Assembly: GCA_030035585.1 (NCBI GenBank)
Contig: CM057477.1
Location: 60,493,447-60,557,446 of the forward strand
DNA from: Dugong dugon
Lineage: Eukaryota > Chordata > Mammalia > Sirenia > Dugongidae
DNA: 64,000 nucleotides
Direction: 5' to 3'
Below are positions 42,843 through 54,196 of this stretch, in pieces (positions within the stretch are counted from its first letter, which is position 1; every line of letters begins with the position of its first letter). Under the pieces are notes generated by a model, which did no database searches, was not told where the DNA came from, and saw only the letters and a program-made list of their open reading frames with translations. Position numbers and translations under genes: made by a program.

Positions 42843-43104
42843 ACATCTATGTTGTATTTGTTATAGATCATGTTTTTGTTATTTTATTGGCCTATCAATG
42901 TCTCAAAACAGAGTTTATATCTCATAAATTTTTGTTGTCTCCTTAGCACCTAGCTCAGGAACTTGGTATCCGTTGAAGCAAAACATTAATTCATTGATAA
43001 ATGAATGGCACGAGTCAGTCTATTTATTAGAGCTTATCTTCATGGTCTCAATTCTGAAAAAAACCCACAAATGTTAGATTAGGAAATGCTGCATAATAAG
43101 TAGA
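42843..43104. other. unassigned DNA
   Basis: Possible L2-like end (gtctccttagcacctagctc) near 42940. Otherwise unassigned. Confidence 0.35.
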
Positions 43105-43114
43105 ATTCTTAGGA

Positions 43115-43317
43115 TATTGTTGAGTGCTGTCAAGTGGATTCCGACTTGTAGTGACCCTATAGGGTAAAGTAGAGCTGCCCTGTAGGGTTTCCTAGGCTGA
43201 AATCTTTACAGGAGCAGATTGCCAGGTCTTTTCTCCTGTGAAGCTGCTGGTGGGTTTGAAATGCAGATCTTTTGATTAGTAGCCGAGTACTTAACCATTG
43301 CGCCACCAGGGGTCCTC
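43115..43317 (-). mobile_element. AfroSINE, inverted
   Basis: Inverted consensus: gagtgctgtcaagtggattc, cctgtagggtttcctaggct and cgccaccaggggtcc. Flanks attcttagga (43105-43114) and attctttgga (43318-43327) agree at 9 of 10 bases. Confidence 0.9.
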
Positions 43318-43327
43318 ATTCTTTGGA

Positions 43328-43814
43328 TAGGTATATTTAATTTTTTATATTTCTTTTATTTCTATTACTTCAATACTGTAACTTGATGATATGCATACAT
43401 AATTTGAAAAGAGTTTTACTTTTAAAGACACTTGTAACATCACGTCTTTCCAGCACCCACACACTGCTGTTCAGAATACAAGGCTGTAATTAGGACCACA
43501 CCATTTCCTGTGGCGCAGCTTACTAAGTTGTGAATATTTAATACAAAGAAACAGTCTGTAAGTAATAACCTTGCCAATATAAATATATAAAGGATCACAA
43601 AAGTTATATGAGTGCATTTTATTTAACCAAACCTTTCTGCAAACAGCAGGGCTAACCCTTGAAGGAAATCTTAAATAGCCAGAGTACACTTGAACAGTCT
43701 GCATCCTGATCTTTCTGGACATCTATCCCCCTTAAGTATGCTTTCCTTATTCTCTCTCTTCTCTTTCCCATATCAAAACCTGCTGCAGTATTATTTAGTA
43801 TTACGTACTATGAC
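43328..43814. other. unassigned DNA
   Basis: AT-rich with no repeat recognised. Confidence 0.35.
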
Positions 43815-44003
43815 AGTGACCCTAAATAGCAATGGTTAAACAATTTGAAAGTGCTTGGCTGCTTAGTGGTTTGAGTCCACCACGAGGTACCTTGGAAGAA
43901 AGGCATTGAAAACCCTGTGGATCACGGTTCTACCCTGACACACATGGGGTTGCCGCAAGTCAGAATCAAGTCAATGATAACTGGTTTGGGTTTTGGTTTA
44001 AAC
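43815..44003 (+). mobile_element. AfroSINE, internally deleted
   Basis: Disordered head (ctaaatagcaatggttaaac), then cttggctgcttagtggtttg, cattgaaaaccctgtggatc and gttgccgcaagtcagaatca. The A-box region is rearranged. Confidence 0.8.
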
Positions 44004-44740
44004 AATTCGAAATTAACTTCTGATCATAGGTCAAAGTTGGAACAGCAGCTCAGCTCTGTGAAGTTTTCAGGAGACCAGGCTCCTTACATCTTGTTGCTCT
44101 GATATCTGCAGTTTACGGGCATTATCAGCATGGTCAAAAAGTGGCTCATAACTATGTCTGTATTCCAACTAGTGGCGAAGACAAAAAAAAAAAAAAAGAA
44201 AAAGTCAGGGGCTGGAAACTTTAAGGGCAGGACTTGGAAACTTCATACATCATCTCCTCTTGCATCCTATGATCTAGAATTTAGTCACATGGTCATGCCT
44301 AATAGAAATATCCTTTTAAAAATGCAGCTAAGCTCAGGAAGATGTAAGGGAACTCTCCAGTGGCCAAAATGAAGGAGTTCAACATCCAGAATGCTAAATG
44401 AAAGCTAAAGCTTTAAGATCCCCCGGGGCATAAGTGGACCCTACTATCAAGAGGCTTTAGGAGCTACATAAGTGTTAGGAGACAAGGCCTGAGTTCATGC
44501 AAGGTGGGTAGTTGCAAGTGACACCCCCACGTCAAACTGGGATCTCCAAAGGGTTATACCCTCAAAGAAAGGATGTACTAGACCACCTAAGCTCTAGATG
44601 GGGAAAAAAAAAAAATGCTGCCTTGAAAACTAATAACCAAAGTCTTGCCTTCATAAAGGTTTGAGGTTCAAATTCATAATACCTATAAGATCTTAAACCA
44701 AAGATTCTTGGTTCAAATGGTCATGGGTTACTTAGGACCC
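44004..44740. other. unassigned DNA
   Basis: No repeat recognised. It contains two A-runs (near 44183 and 44607) and no coding signal. Confidence 0.35.
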
Positions 44741-44832
44741 TGTTGTTGCTGTTGTTAGTTGCCGTGGAGTTGTCCCCAACTCATGGTGACTCCATGTACC
44801 ACAGAATGAAACATTCCCGATCCTGTGTCAGG
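44741..44832 (-). mobile_element. RTE/AfroSINE 3' tail fragment
   Basis: Has ttgttgctgttgttagttgc, then caactcatggtgactccatg and gaatgaaacattcccgatcc. This tail, with the gaaacattcc block, is shared by RTE and the tRNA-Gly SINE, so the source cannot be told. Confidence 0.75.
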
Positions 44833-45173
44833 TAGGACCTGGGGACCACATTAACCCTTTCTGGAGAAACTCACTCTCAATTGAGGCCTCACAAAATTTC
44901 CATAGATAAATCGAATGATTGTCAACCAAATACTTACCATGTCAAATTTTCATTCAGGAATAAGGGCAAAATAAATACATTGTCAAGCAAATGAAAAAGA
45001 AAAATATACTTCCCACAGACTTTTACTAAAGGAATATCTAAAGCACACATTTCAAGATAAAATCATGCTCCTCCCTCCTTCAAAGAGTCTGAGATGTAAG
45101 ATGAAATACTGAGACAATGAATAAGTAAACATGTGGGCAAATCTAAAAATAAATTCTGACTATATAAAGTATG
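44833..45173 (+). mobile_element. HAL1/old L1-like fragment
   Basis: Has agacttttactaaaggaata and taaagcacacatttcaagat, an order seen in HAL1 ORF1-proximal DNA. Weak. Confidence 0.35.
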
Positions 45174-45240
45174 GAGCCCTGGTTGCACAGTGGTTAAGAA
45201 CTACAGCTGCTAAGCAAAAGGTCAGTAGTTCAAATAATAT
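45174..45240 (+). mobile_element. AfroSINE, head half only
   Basis: Has tggagccctggttgcacagt and gctgctaagcaaaaggtcag, then stops. This is an unusual 3'-truncated SINE. Confidence 0.85.
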
Positions 45241-46059
45241 TGCCCAAGCTGCAGGGAGGCAGGCAAAATAACAAGGTAGAACAAAAATGCTAGGCATTTG
45301 ATGGGTTAGGATGATTGGATTTAAAAAGTTCTAATTCCGTGAATTGTTCTAGAAGAGGATAGACAAATTGATAAAATTTAAACTTTTAAAATTTAAATAT
45401 ATAAATTAAATTTTTAAAATTATTGTACCTATATAACTAGTCACTAGTGTAGGGAAGAAGGATGGAGTAACAAAAGCCCAATGAATCCAAAAGAGGGAAG
45501 GAAGGAAGAAAACATAAAGAGGAAGGGGCATAGAAAAAGCAGAGTATGTACTATAAAATAAGATGGTAGAAATTAATCCAAACATATCAATACAATAGTA
45601 ATCTCACCAGTTAAAAAATGTTAGAGATTGTCAGATTAAAATTTAAAAAATCCACATGTATGCCTATTATAAGACACACACAAAGATAGGATGCAATGTT
45701 TGAAAATAAAAGAATGATCAAGCAGACAAAAAATTAGTAAAAATAAAAGAAAATGACAAACTTGATTTAATATAGTATACATTGAAAACTGAAATCCATA
45801 ACTAGATCATCAACATTCTTTTCAAATATACGTAGAAAAATTCTAAACATTATTCATATGCTAAATCATAAAACAAGTCTCATAAAATTTCAAAAAATTA
45901 TAATCATAATCACAATGATTTTTAAATTGTATTGCAAAATTAAAGAATAATGAGGGTGAAGTGTGCACAGCTTGACAAAGGTAAACAATGTCACTCAGAT
46001 GTACACAACAAAAAAGGACCTTTTGGTAATTACATATAGAATTTTGAAACAACAGCAAC
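45241..46059 (+). mobile_element. old L1-like AT-rich fragment
   Basis: A-rich sense strand with tatcaatacaatagtaatct and ttgaaaataaaagaatgatc, resembling old L1 ORF2 upstream DNA. Too decayed for a firm call. Confidence 0.35.
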
Positions 46060-46225
46060 AAACAACCAAAAAATATATGTGTGAGTGTATATGTATGTAT
46101 GTAGGCATGTATGTGCATAGGTATGTATATGTGAATATATATGTGTGTCTATATATAGGTGTATGCCTATGTATAGGAGTATGCATATATGTGACTGTAT
46201 GCATATATATTCATATATATAATAA
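46060..46225. repeat. (TATG)n-type microsatellite
   Basis: Imperfect tgtatgtatgtaggcatgta and tatatatgtgtgtctatata repeats. Confidence 0.9.
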
Positions 46226-46309
46226 AGCACATAGAGGGCACAGTTATAGATACTTCTTAGACTTAACCAAACATCTTGTGGGATTAGTTTTCTGGGTTTG
46301 AAGTCTTAG

Positions 46310-47072
46310 GATTATAGACTCGTGGGACATCTTGATCAACTGGCATAATATAGTCCGTAAACTTTATGTTCTACATCCTAGTTTGGTGAGTAGCATCTGG
46401 GGTCTTAAAAGCTTGCAAGTGGCCATCTAAAATACAACTATTCGTCTCTACCCGTCTGGAGCAAAAGAGAAAGAAGGAAACCAAAGACTCAAAAAATTAG
46501 TCTATAGGACTAATAGTCTACACTAACCACGGCCTTATCTATCCTGAGACCAGAAGAACTAGATGTGTTCAGCTACCACTACCTACCGTTCTGATCAGGG
46601 CCACAATAGACAGATCCTAATAGAATGGGAGAAAAATGTGAACAAAATCTCAATTATTTAAAAAAAAAAAAAAAGACCTACTGAGCCAGTTGAGACTGGA
46701 GGACTCCCTGAGGCTATTGCTCTGAGATACTCTTTAAACCTTGAACCAAAACTAGCCCCTGAGGTCACCTTTTAGCTAAATAACAGGTTGGCTCAGAAAA
46801 TAAAGAATATTGCCCATGAGTATTGTGGCCCTTTAAAAAATCATCTGTGAGACCAAATGGTCAACAATTACTTTAAAATAAAGATGAGAATGTAAGGGGG
46901 CAGGGAAACCAGATTAATGGAAATGGAACGACCGAAACAGAAATAATGAGAATGTTCACTGATTGTGAAGAACGCAAGCAATGTTACTGAACATTTGTTG
47001 AATGGGAATTTCATCTACTATGTAAATCTTCAATGAAAACACAATAAATGATTTTTTTAAAAAAAGTAAAGA
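46310..47072 (+). mobile_element. L1 LINE 3'UTR, older subfamily
   Basis: Follows the same order as the 4435-5376 3'UTR but diverged: gagtagcatctggggtctta, aagcttgcaagtggccatct, ggagaaaaatgtgaacaaaa, then gacctactgagccagttgag. It ends acacaataaatgattttttt with an A tail. Confidence 0.85.
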
Positions 47073-47610
47073 ATAATCACAGAAAATTAAAGTTTATAAT
47101 TTGGAAATTTTAAAACATCCAATTGGGAGCTAATTCTCCACGGGTCTCTGGTGTTTCTTTTTGTGTTAAGAGCAGAGGCACTGACTGTCTTTCTTCAGCA
47201 ATATCTTTTCATAAATGTTTGTAGTGTGGTAAACAGCCTTGGAAGTCAAGATAATTTCTCCTTCCAGAATGAAGGACAGATTTTATATTCTCCAGCATAG
47301 CAAAAATAATGTCACCCTCTGGGACATAGGTCGGGCATGTTCACTGCCCGTTATGAACGACCCAGATTCTTTAAGCTCACAGTTTCTTCTCCTGTAATGG
47401 AAGCCACTGCATATGCAAGCATTACCTGGCCCTTTTTGCATTAGCCTGTGAGAATTGGGGCTGAGGGAACTGGCACAAAACCCGATTCTCTGGCCATTGC
47501 AATTGCTGTGAGTAATAAACTGTCCTTTGTTTCTGGCCCAGAAGTCTCTGGTGTCCTGTTAGCACCCAGTGCTGCAGGCTAACTTGTTAGCCCACAAGTA
47601 GGATAGAATA
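47073..47610 (+). mobile_element. ERV-type LTR 3' part (probable)
   Basis: The end reads gtgagtaataaactgtcctt then tgtttctggcccagaagtct, an AATAAA signal (about 47513) followed by a GT-rich R/U5-like block, as in class I LTRs. The 5' limit is not clear. No internal viral genes are present. Confidence 0.45.
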
Positions 47611-47649
47611 TTAGATCCTTATAGGTCTTGACACACTCTTATATAAATA

Positions 47650-48130
47650 ACTTAGGTGTTTTAGATAAGGAAATTAGGAAATACTTATAACCAAATGACA
47701 AAATCTTCTGGGATGAAGTGAAAGTAATACTCAGAGGAATATATATAGCCAATGCTTACGTCAGAAATGAAAAAAAGCAGAAAACAAAGGAGCCAAATGC
47801 TCATATCAAGAAATTACAGTAAAAAAAAGAAACCAAATAACATCAAATAAAAATTATTTAAAAATAAAGCGTAGATTAATAACAAAAACAATAGAGAAAA
47901 ACCAAACAAAAACAGTGCTTTGAAAAGATTAATCTAATAGACAATATCTGATAAGACCGATTAAGAAAAAATTAGAGAAGTCACAAATAACTGTTAAAAA
48001 TGGATAAAGAGGCCTAGTATGCCAACATAAATAAAAAGAATAAATCTTCAATGCTGGAATTTCAGGAATTATTGCTAAACTAGTTAGGTCATAGAGTGAG
48101 GATTTCCTTCTGGCTGGAAGTTCTTGCCCC
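47650..48130 (+). mobile_element. old L1 ORF2 fragment
   Basis: Has gaatatatatagccaatgct, caagaaattacag and attagagaagtcacaaataa, typical of L1M ORF2 sense DNA. Many stops. Confidence 0.55.
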
Positions 48131-48174
48131 ATGTTTCACTTCATAGGTCATGAATGGTTGCCTGTTAATAACCC

Positions 48175-48424
48175 TTAAACCAAAACCAAATCTGTTGCCG
48201 TTGAGTTGATTCTGAGTGATAGCAACCCTATAGAACAGAGTAGAACTGCCCCAGAGGGTTTCCAAGGCTGTAATCTTTACGGAAGCAGACTGCCACATCT
48301 TTTTCCCATGGGGGCTTAAGTGTAGAAGGTTTCTCAAAGAAAGTGACACTTGAGTAGGTGGGTTTGAACCTCTGACCTTTCGTTTAGCAGCTGAGAGCTT
48401 AGCTACTACACCACCAGGGGTCCA
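48175..48424 (-). mobile_element. AfroSINE, inverted, carrying a foreign 42-bp insert
   Basis: Left part cgttgagttgattctgagtg, agagtagaactgccccagag and gtttccaaggctgtaatctt. Right part gtgggtttgaacctctgacc and tacaccaccaggggtcc. Between these parts the expected ~8-10 bases are replaced by 48316-48357. That stretch is not SINE and matches 49460-49501 at 40 of 42 positions. Confidence 0.92.
48316..48357. repeat. 42-bp copy of the L2-derived segment at 49460-49501
   Basis: Same orientation, no gaps, 1,144 bp apart. The two differences are at 48318 (a versus g) and 48339 (g versus a). The distal copy fits its L2 context, so it is the likely source. Confidence 0.93.
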
Positions 48425-48939
48425 ATTCATAATCCAAAATGTCATTATATTAAAATGACTCAGTTCTACAAATATGCAGGGTTAACTCTTCAAACCAGTT
48501 TATAAAAGACAAGCTGGATCTTAATAAAGAATTAGCAAACATGAAACAACTAACTGTGAAACATTGTGCCCTGAAGATAATTTCTCCTAAGGTCTTTCAA
48601 AGCCCTAGCCGTTGTTCTAGTTCTTTCTCAAAGGTCACATGCTTCATCCTGCTGTCTTTGATCCTCTTCTATTACATATGACCTTTTCCTCCTGTGACCG
48701 CTTAGAGCATTTTATGTTTGTCATATGAGTCCTATGCAACATTTTCACTTTCATGCCTGTGTATTTCAAGCTCTTTGCGAGGATGGGCTGGCCCTTATCT
48801 AAGTCATTCTAGTAATAGCAAATAAACTTTCAACTGCCAATAGTGGTCAAAACTTCAGTTGATAGGTGGTCAATAATTTCAGTGGAACTGCATCACTAAA
48901 TCTAAACAACACTAGCTCTTTTACAAGAATCCTGGGATT
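48425..48939. other. unassigned DNA, L1 and L2-like traces
   Basis: 48470-48540 resembles L1 ORF2 (aagctggatcttaataaaga). 48600-48810 has a pyrimidine-rich stretch that may be an L2 3' part. Not resolved. Confidence 0.3.
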
Positions 48940-49880
48940 TTAAAAGTCACAAAATCTTAGAGCAAGACAGTCCATAGAGCATACTCTAGTCTACCTTCTG
49001 TATAATGCAAAGAATCACATTTGTATTATCTCTGATGTCAGAATCTTTTTTGGACACTTCCAATGATGGGCATTTAGTACCTCACAGAGTATATTTTATG
49101 GTTGGCCAGCACGTCCAGTCTATAAGGTGTTGAGCTATCCTTATCCATTAGCTGTAATTCTGTTTTCTGAAAGCACACTACCATGAAGAATAAGTCTAAA
49201 ACTTTTGGGTGCAACAGACTTCCAAATTCATTCATTCCATAATTCAGGGAACATTTATTGAGGGGTTACTTTGTCACAGGTACAGTCCTACATGCTAGAA
49301 ATACAATGCTAATGATATAGAGTGTGCAGCTCCTGAAAGTATATAATCTAGTGGCATAGACAGACAAAAAAATCACAATGCAATGCAATTATAATGCAAT
49401 GTGCTAAGCTGTAGTTGCAATTTGTTATAGAAGCATCTAGCAGGACATCCCATCCAGGGTTGAGTGTAGAAGGTTTCTCAAAAAAAGTGACACTTGAGTA
49501 GAGTCTTGAAGGAAAGCTAAGAGGTAGTCAAATAAAGAAGTGTAGCAGGGACAGTTCAAGGAGAGACCTCAGAGAGCTTTGAGTGTTTGAAGCACTGATC
49601 ATGTTTCCTCTCAGTCCTCTGTGTCCAAGCTCAACGTGTTCCACTCCTTCAACCATTTATCACATGACTTGCTTTACAGATTCTTCACCACCAAGAGTTC
49701 TCTCATTTGGGCATCCTCTTACTTATATTCTTGCCCCTTTTGATATATGACACTCAGGTATGGATGCAATAACGTAGCTGTGTACTAATAAGTGAATTCA
49801 AGACAGCTATCACCTTCCATGTATTGCAACACTATACTACTGTTGATGAGGCCCAGGATAGCACACTTTTGCTAGTCATG
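48940..49880 (-). mobile_element. L3/CR1-like LINE remnant, split by L2
   Basis: 48940-49225 (ggacacttccaatgatgggc) and 49595-49880 (atgtttcctctcagtcctct, then ccttcaaccatttatcacat) fit the inverted 3' end of L3/CR1 elements. The L2 at 49226-49594 sits between. An ancient and weak match. Confidence 0.5.
49226..49594 (-). mobile_element. L2 LINE 3' fragment
   Basis: Has aacatttattgaggggttac, gtacagtcctacatgctaga and gaaagtatataatctagtgg, then gtgacacttgagtagagtct, the inverted L2 3' order. Contains the donor segment 49460-49501. Confidence 0.75.
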
Positions 49881-50340
49881 TCAAACTATCGATGCATACT
49901 GAACTTTCAGTTAATGGAAGTTTCTAAGTCTTTTCTCATGTAAAGTGCTGTGAAGGCAAGTATTCTTTGGTTGTAGGTAGTTTTTTAACCACTGTTTATA
50001 ATTTGCATTTAACCCTATGAAGCTTTGTCTTGTCATTTACGACACAGGGCTGCAAAGCCTGTGGGAATATTGAGGGTGGGATGTCTCTCGGGTGAAGTTT
50101 GGAAGATTTAAAGACATGACTTTCAAGACGGGTCTTAGAAGATTTTGCCAGATACTTTTCCACCTGGGCCTAAATTCAGATAGTCTAAAATTGAGCTTGT
50201 CTTCTCTCCTACCCCTGCCCCAAATTCCGTCTCATACCAGATTTTCCAACTGCTGGCTTCATTCTCCCGTTCACCGGGATCAAAACCCCACAGGCATTCA
50301 CCCTTTCTATTTTGGGATATCTCAAAAATAACATTGCACA
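49881..50340. other. unassigned DNA
   Basis: No repeat recognised. A 79-codon plus-strand frame at 50092-50331 shows no family features. Confidence 0.35.
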
Positions 50341-52350
50341 GAACATTCAGATAAAGTTGGTGAAATAAAGATAAATTGCAGATTTTCCCTCCAAAACCTG
50401 ATTAAATAAACAGAGGTTAGAAAAATCAGGGTGGAAAAAAGAGCGAGAGAGAGAAGAAGAAAAATTTACTAGCAAAAAACAAAAATTGGGAATGGGTACA
50501 GCCCTATGCATTTCAAAGACAGGTAGCGAAAGAAAGAAAGAGAAGATTACGCGGAGGTCCCTAAAGATCCCTAATCCTGCTCCCAGGCCCTGGATTCTTC
50601 CTGGAAAATGAAGGAGAATTAACCAAATCATTAGAATGGTCGAGAAGACTCCCCAACATTCTGAGTAAAGCCGAGTGAAGGAATGAGTAGGCTACCTGAG
50701 GAAAGTCAAGGTAAAACCCTAAAGCAGAGAATTCCCTATTTATCATTGCCCGGATCCCAGGATTTTCGAAGAAGATGGAAAAATTGTAAGAACTCGTAAT
50801 TTCCCACTAAAGTGGAGCAACAATCTGAAGAATAAGGGAATCCTACGTTAAGAAGAGAATATACTTCCCACTAGGTGGCATGGACAAAGCATAGTATAGA
50901 AAGAGGAGCCCAGGTTATCTAGTGCAGGCTGTGTATAATTTCAACTACACCCTCCCTCCCTAAATTCATAGCTAAGCTTTAGAGAAGCCAATACAGCAGC
51001 AGTCCCCTAGCTCCTAATCTGTAGCTGGGAGGGAAACAAGGCCAAGTCTTGAAGATGAAGGAGAGGAGATAAGAGTATTCACTACATCATAAGAGGGCAA
51101 ACAGAAACTTTGAGACAGAGCAGCCTACATTGAGTATGAGCAAAGAGCAAAGAAAAGAAAGGAAGCAAGGAAGCAAGCAGAAGTAGCTGAATAAACTAAT
51201 TCAGACAAAAATGACATAATCCAAGTAAAAGAAAAAAACTAATTTTATGCTATAGTATAACTTAGTAAGAACATGAAAAAAATGAAAAAAACAAAAACAA
51301 AAACAAAAAAAACTCATGAACCGGATGTTAAATCATCAGATTGAGATTGAAAGGGAAGTTATAGGTCTAAGGAAACAAACTGAGAATTAAACATTATTAC
51401 AGAAGTAATTGATAAATTTAAAGTATCAATGGACAAACAATTGCTTGCAACTGAATCGTTATTAACTTCAGTGAAAGGCTTAAGAAAATCACAGTGGATA
51501 TAAACGATGAGCAAAAGGGATCAAAGTAACTGGCAAGAAAATTAAATAGATATGGAAAACAGAGAAAGACAAAGGTAAAGAAATTAATAAACAAAATAAA
51601 AAGTACATTGGAAGAGAAAATCCAAGAAAATTTTCCTGAAGTAAAAGGTAAACTTGTAAGATGATACAGCATATTCCATGAAAATTTGTTAGAAAATGAC
51701 CTGCCCGAGATTTTCCTATTAAAGTTATTGAATTTAAAGAATTAAGGGAACATTTTTAGGCATTTAGGGATATAGGGAAAAAGGGTCATACACAGAGAAA
51801 AAAAGTAGACTGGTCTCAGATGTCTTCACAGCAAAAGCACTGCCAAAAGGCAATGGAACAATGCCAACCAAGTTCTGAGAAAAAGAAATGACCAGAAGGA
51901 TAGTATAATAAACTAAGTATAAAGGAAAAAGGTAGATGCAGTCAGTACAAAAGATCTCAGAGAATATAGTACCCATGAATTCTTCTTGAAAAAGCAAGTG
52001 ACACAAGAAGGAAAAGAAAAAGAAACAAAAAATATGCAAACAGTTGACCGTGAAATCTAGTAGCTAGGAGAGGGGCCAAAATATGAAAGAAAGAAGACGT
52101 TATGGTAAAAGGACGATGGGGATGATTGAATTCATTTTAATACAGAGGGAAAACTAAAAACCTGTGAGAATACGGTTAGAGAATGCAATGTTAATGCCAT
52201 AAACCTGCACACAGTAAAAATACGAATATAATAAAATCAAGATGTGAGAGCAGGTGAAAAGATGAACAAGCGCTGATTTCCTTGTTCATATGTGGAAGAG
52301 TCAATTAATAGATCCAAAATAGAAACATGGAGTTAAAGATAACGATTTTA
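50341..52350 (+). mobile_element. HAL1-like old L1
   Basis: A-rich sense strand. 51780-51900 reads aagggtcatacacagagaaa, gactggtctcagatgtcttc and acagcaaaagcactgccaaa, the HAL1/old L1 ORF1-downstream order. Upstream, coiled-coil-like A/G-rich DNA with no surviving frame. The 5' limit is uncertain. Confidence 0.5.
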
Positions 52351-52509
52351 ATTCAAGTCTTTCTAGAATGCTTCTTTTGTAACAATAGAAGGATCATTTA
52401 GGAATGGACACTTTTGTAGACAAAATATTTATTTGAAAATTTTCAGTTCCACTTAGGTTTAGTTTTCTCCTGTTATTAAATTCAAATAAAGGAGCCCTGG
52501 TGGTGCAAT

Positions 52510-52682
52510 GGAGCCCTGGTGGCATAGTGGTTAAGAACTCAGGCTGCTAACCAAAAGGTCAGTAGTTTGAATCCATCAGCCGCTCCTTGGAAACCCTATG
52601 GGGCAGTTCTACTCTGTCTTATAGGGTTGCTATGAGTCGGAATAGACTCAATGGCAATGTGTTTATTTATTTATTTATTTTT
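52510..52682 (+). mobile_element. AfroSINE inserted in another AfroSINE
   Basis: Complete copy: ggagccctggtggcatagtg, gaatccatcagccgctcctt, gttgctatgagtcggaatag, ending in (TTTA)n. The flanks gtggtgcaatgg and gtggtgcagtgg (52683-52694) are the duplicated part of the host SINE. Confidence 0.9.
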
Positions 52683-53020
52683 GTGGTGCAGTGGATGAGC
52701 ACTTAGCAACTAACTGAAAGGTGAACCGACTTTGTGGGAGAAAGACCTGGCAAACTGTTCCCGTAAAGATTGGGGCGGTTCTACTCTTGTCTTACAGGGT
52801 TGCTATGAGTTGGAATTGACTTGATGTCAATGGGTTTGGTTTTTGTTTTTGTTTTTAGTGGTGCAGTGGTTGAGCACTTAGCAACTAACTGAAAGGTTAA
52901 CCAGCACTATGGGAGAAAGACCTGGCAAACTATTCCCATGAAGATTACAGCCTAGTAGCCTATAGGGCAATTCTACTCTGTCATATTGGGTTGCTATGAG
53001 TCAGAAGTCTATCTGATAGC
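52683..53020 (+). mobile_element. two tandem AfroSINE bodies with the same defect
   Basis: Both (52683 and 52858) begin gtggtgcagtgg, have gagcacttagcaactaactg and lack the usual box-B stretch after aaaggt. The shared defect suggests duplication or one subfamily. The second ends in gatagcacc at the RTE junction. Confidence 0.8.
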
Positions 53021-54165
53021 ACCTGTTGTTGTTGTTAGGTGCTGTCAAGTCAGTTCTGACTCATAGCGACCCTATGCACCACAGAACTGAACACTGCCTA
53101 GTCCTGTGCCATGCTCACAATCGTTGTTATGCTTGAGCCCATTGTTGCAGCCACTGTGTCAATCCATCTCCTTGAGGGTCTTCCTCTTTTTCGCTAACCC
53201 TCTACCTTACCAAGCATGATGTCCTTTTCCAGGGACTGATCACTCCTGACAACATGTCGGAAGTATGTAAGATGCAGTCTCGCCATCCTTGCTTCTAAGG
53301 AGCATTCTGGTTGTACTTCTTCCAAGACAGATTTGTTCGTTCTTTTGGCAGTCCATGGTATATTCAATATTCTTCACAAACACCACAATTCAAAGATGTC
53401 AATTCTTCTTCGGTCTTCCTTATTCATTGTCCAGCTTTCGCATGCAAATGAGGCGATTGAAAACACCATGGCTTGGGTCAGGCACACCTTAGTCTTCAAG
53501 GTGACCTCTTTGCTTTTCAACATTTTAAAGAGGTCTTTTGCAGCAGACTTGTCCCATGCAATGTGTCTTTTGATTTCCTGACTGCTGCTTCCATGGGTGT
53601 TGATTGTGGATCCGAGTAAAATGAAATCCTTGGCAATTTCTATCTTTTCTCCATTTATCATGATGTTGCTTATTGGTCCAGTTGTGAGGATTTTTGTTTT
53701 CTTTATGTTGAGGTGTAATCCATACTGAAGGCTGTGATCTTTGATCTTCACCAGTAAGTGCTTCAAGTCCTCTTCACTTTCAGCAAGCAAGTTGTGCCAT
53801 CTGCATATCTCAGGTTGTTAATGAGTCTTCCTCCAATCCCCATGCCCCTTTCTTCTTCATATAATCCAGCTTCTCGGCTTATTTGCTCAGCATACAGATT
53901 GAGTAGGTATGATGAAAGGATACAACCCTGATGCACACTTTTCCTGACTTTAAACCACACAGTATTCCCTTGTTCTGTCCGAACAACTGCCTGTTCATCT
54001 GTGTACAGGTTTCTTATGAGCACAATTAAGTGTTCTGGAATTCCCATTCTTCACAACGTTATCCATAATTTGATATGATCCACCCAATCAAATGTCTTAG
54101 CATAATCAATAAAACACAGGTAATCATCTTTATGGTATTCTCTGCTTTCAGCCAGGATCCTGCAT
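53021..54165 (-). mobile_element. RTE LINE, 5'-truncated, inverted
   Basis: Starts with the RTE 3' tail tgttgttgttaggtgctgtc and runs to the RT start at about 54165 (ctgctttcagccaggatcc). Insertion within a SINE tail is suggested by gatagcacct before and gatggtactt after. Confidence 0.9.
53100..54165 (-). pseudogene. RTE reverse transcriptase, C-terminal half, broken
   Basis: 54047-53763 reads IPEHLIVLIRNLYTDEQAVV, then VHQGCILSSYLLNLYAEQIS and NNLRYADG, so the second active-site Asp of YADD is replaced by Gly in this frame. A shift then leads to 53790-53374 (LAESEEDLKHLLVKIKDHSL, ILTTGPISNIMINGEK, GSTINTHGSS and a TQAMVFSIASFACESWTMNK segment). The endonuclease is missing because of truncation. 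Better kept than the plus-strand copy at 17918. Confidence 0.9.
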
Positions 54166-54196
54166 GATGGTACTTAACAACAACAAATTCAAATAA

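Larger units (their letters stand above)
52490..54184. mobile_element. nested AfroSINE/RTE cluster inside one 12-bp target duplication
   Basis: aaattcaaataa lies at 52478-52489 and 54185-54196, exactly enclosing the cluster. The order is: SINE head (52490-52509), a complete second SINE (52510-52682), the continuing SINE body (52683-52857), a similar SINE body (52858-53020), an inverted RTE (53021-54165) and finally a SINE tail ending acttaacaacaac (to 54184). Confidence 0.8.

Noticed and set aside
45963..46301. 112-codon frame rich in Tyr/Val/Cys
   Set aside because: Translation of a (TATG)n microsatellite.
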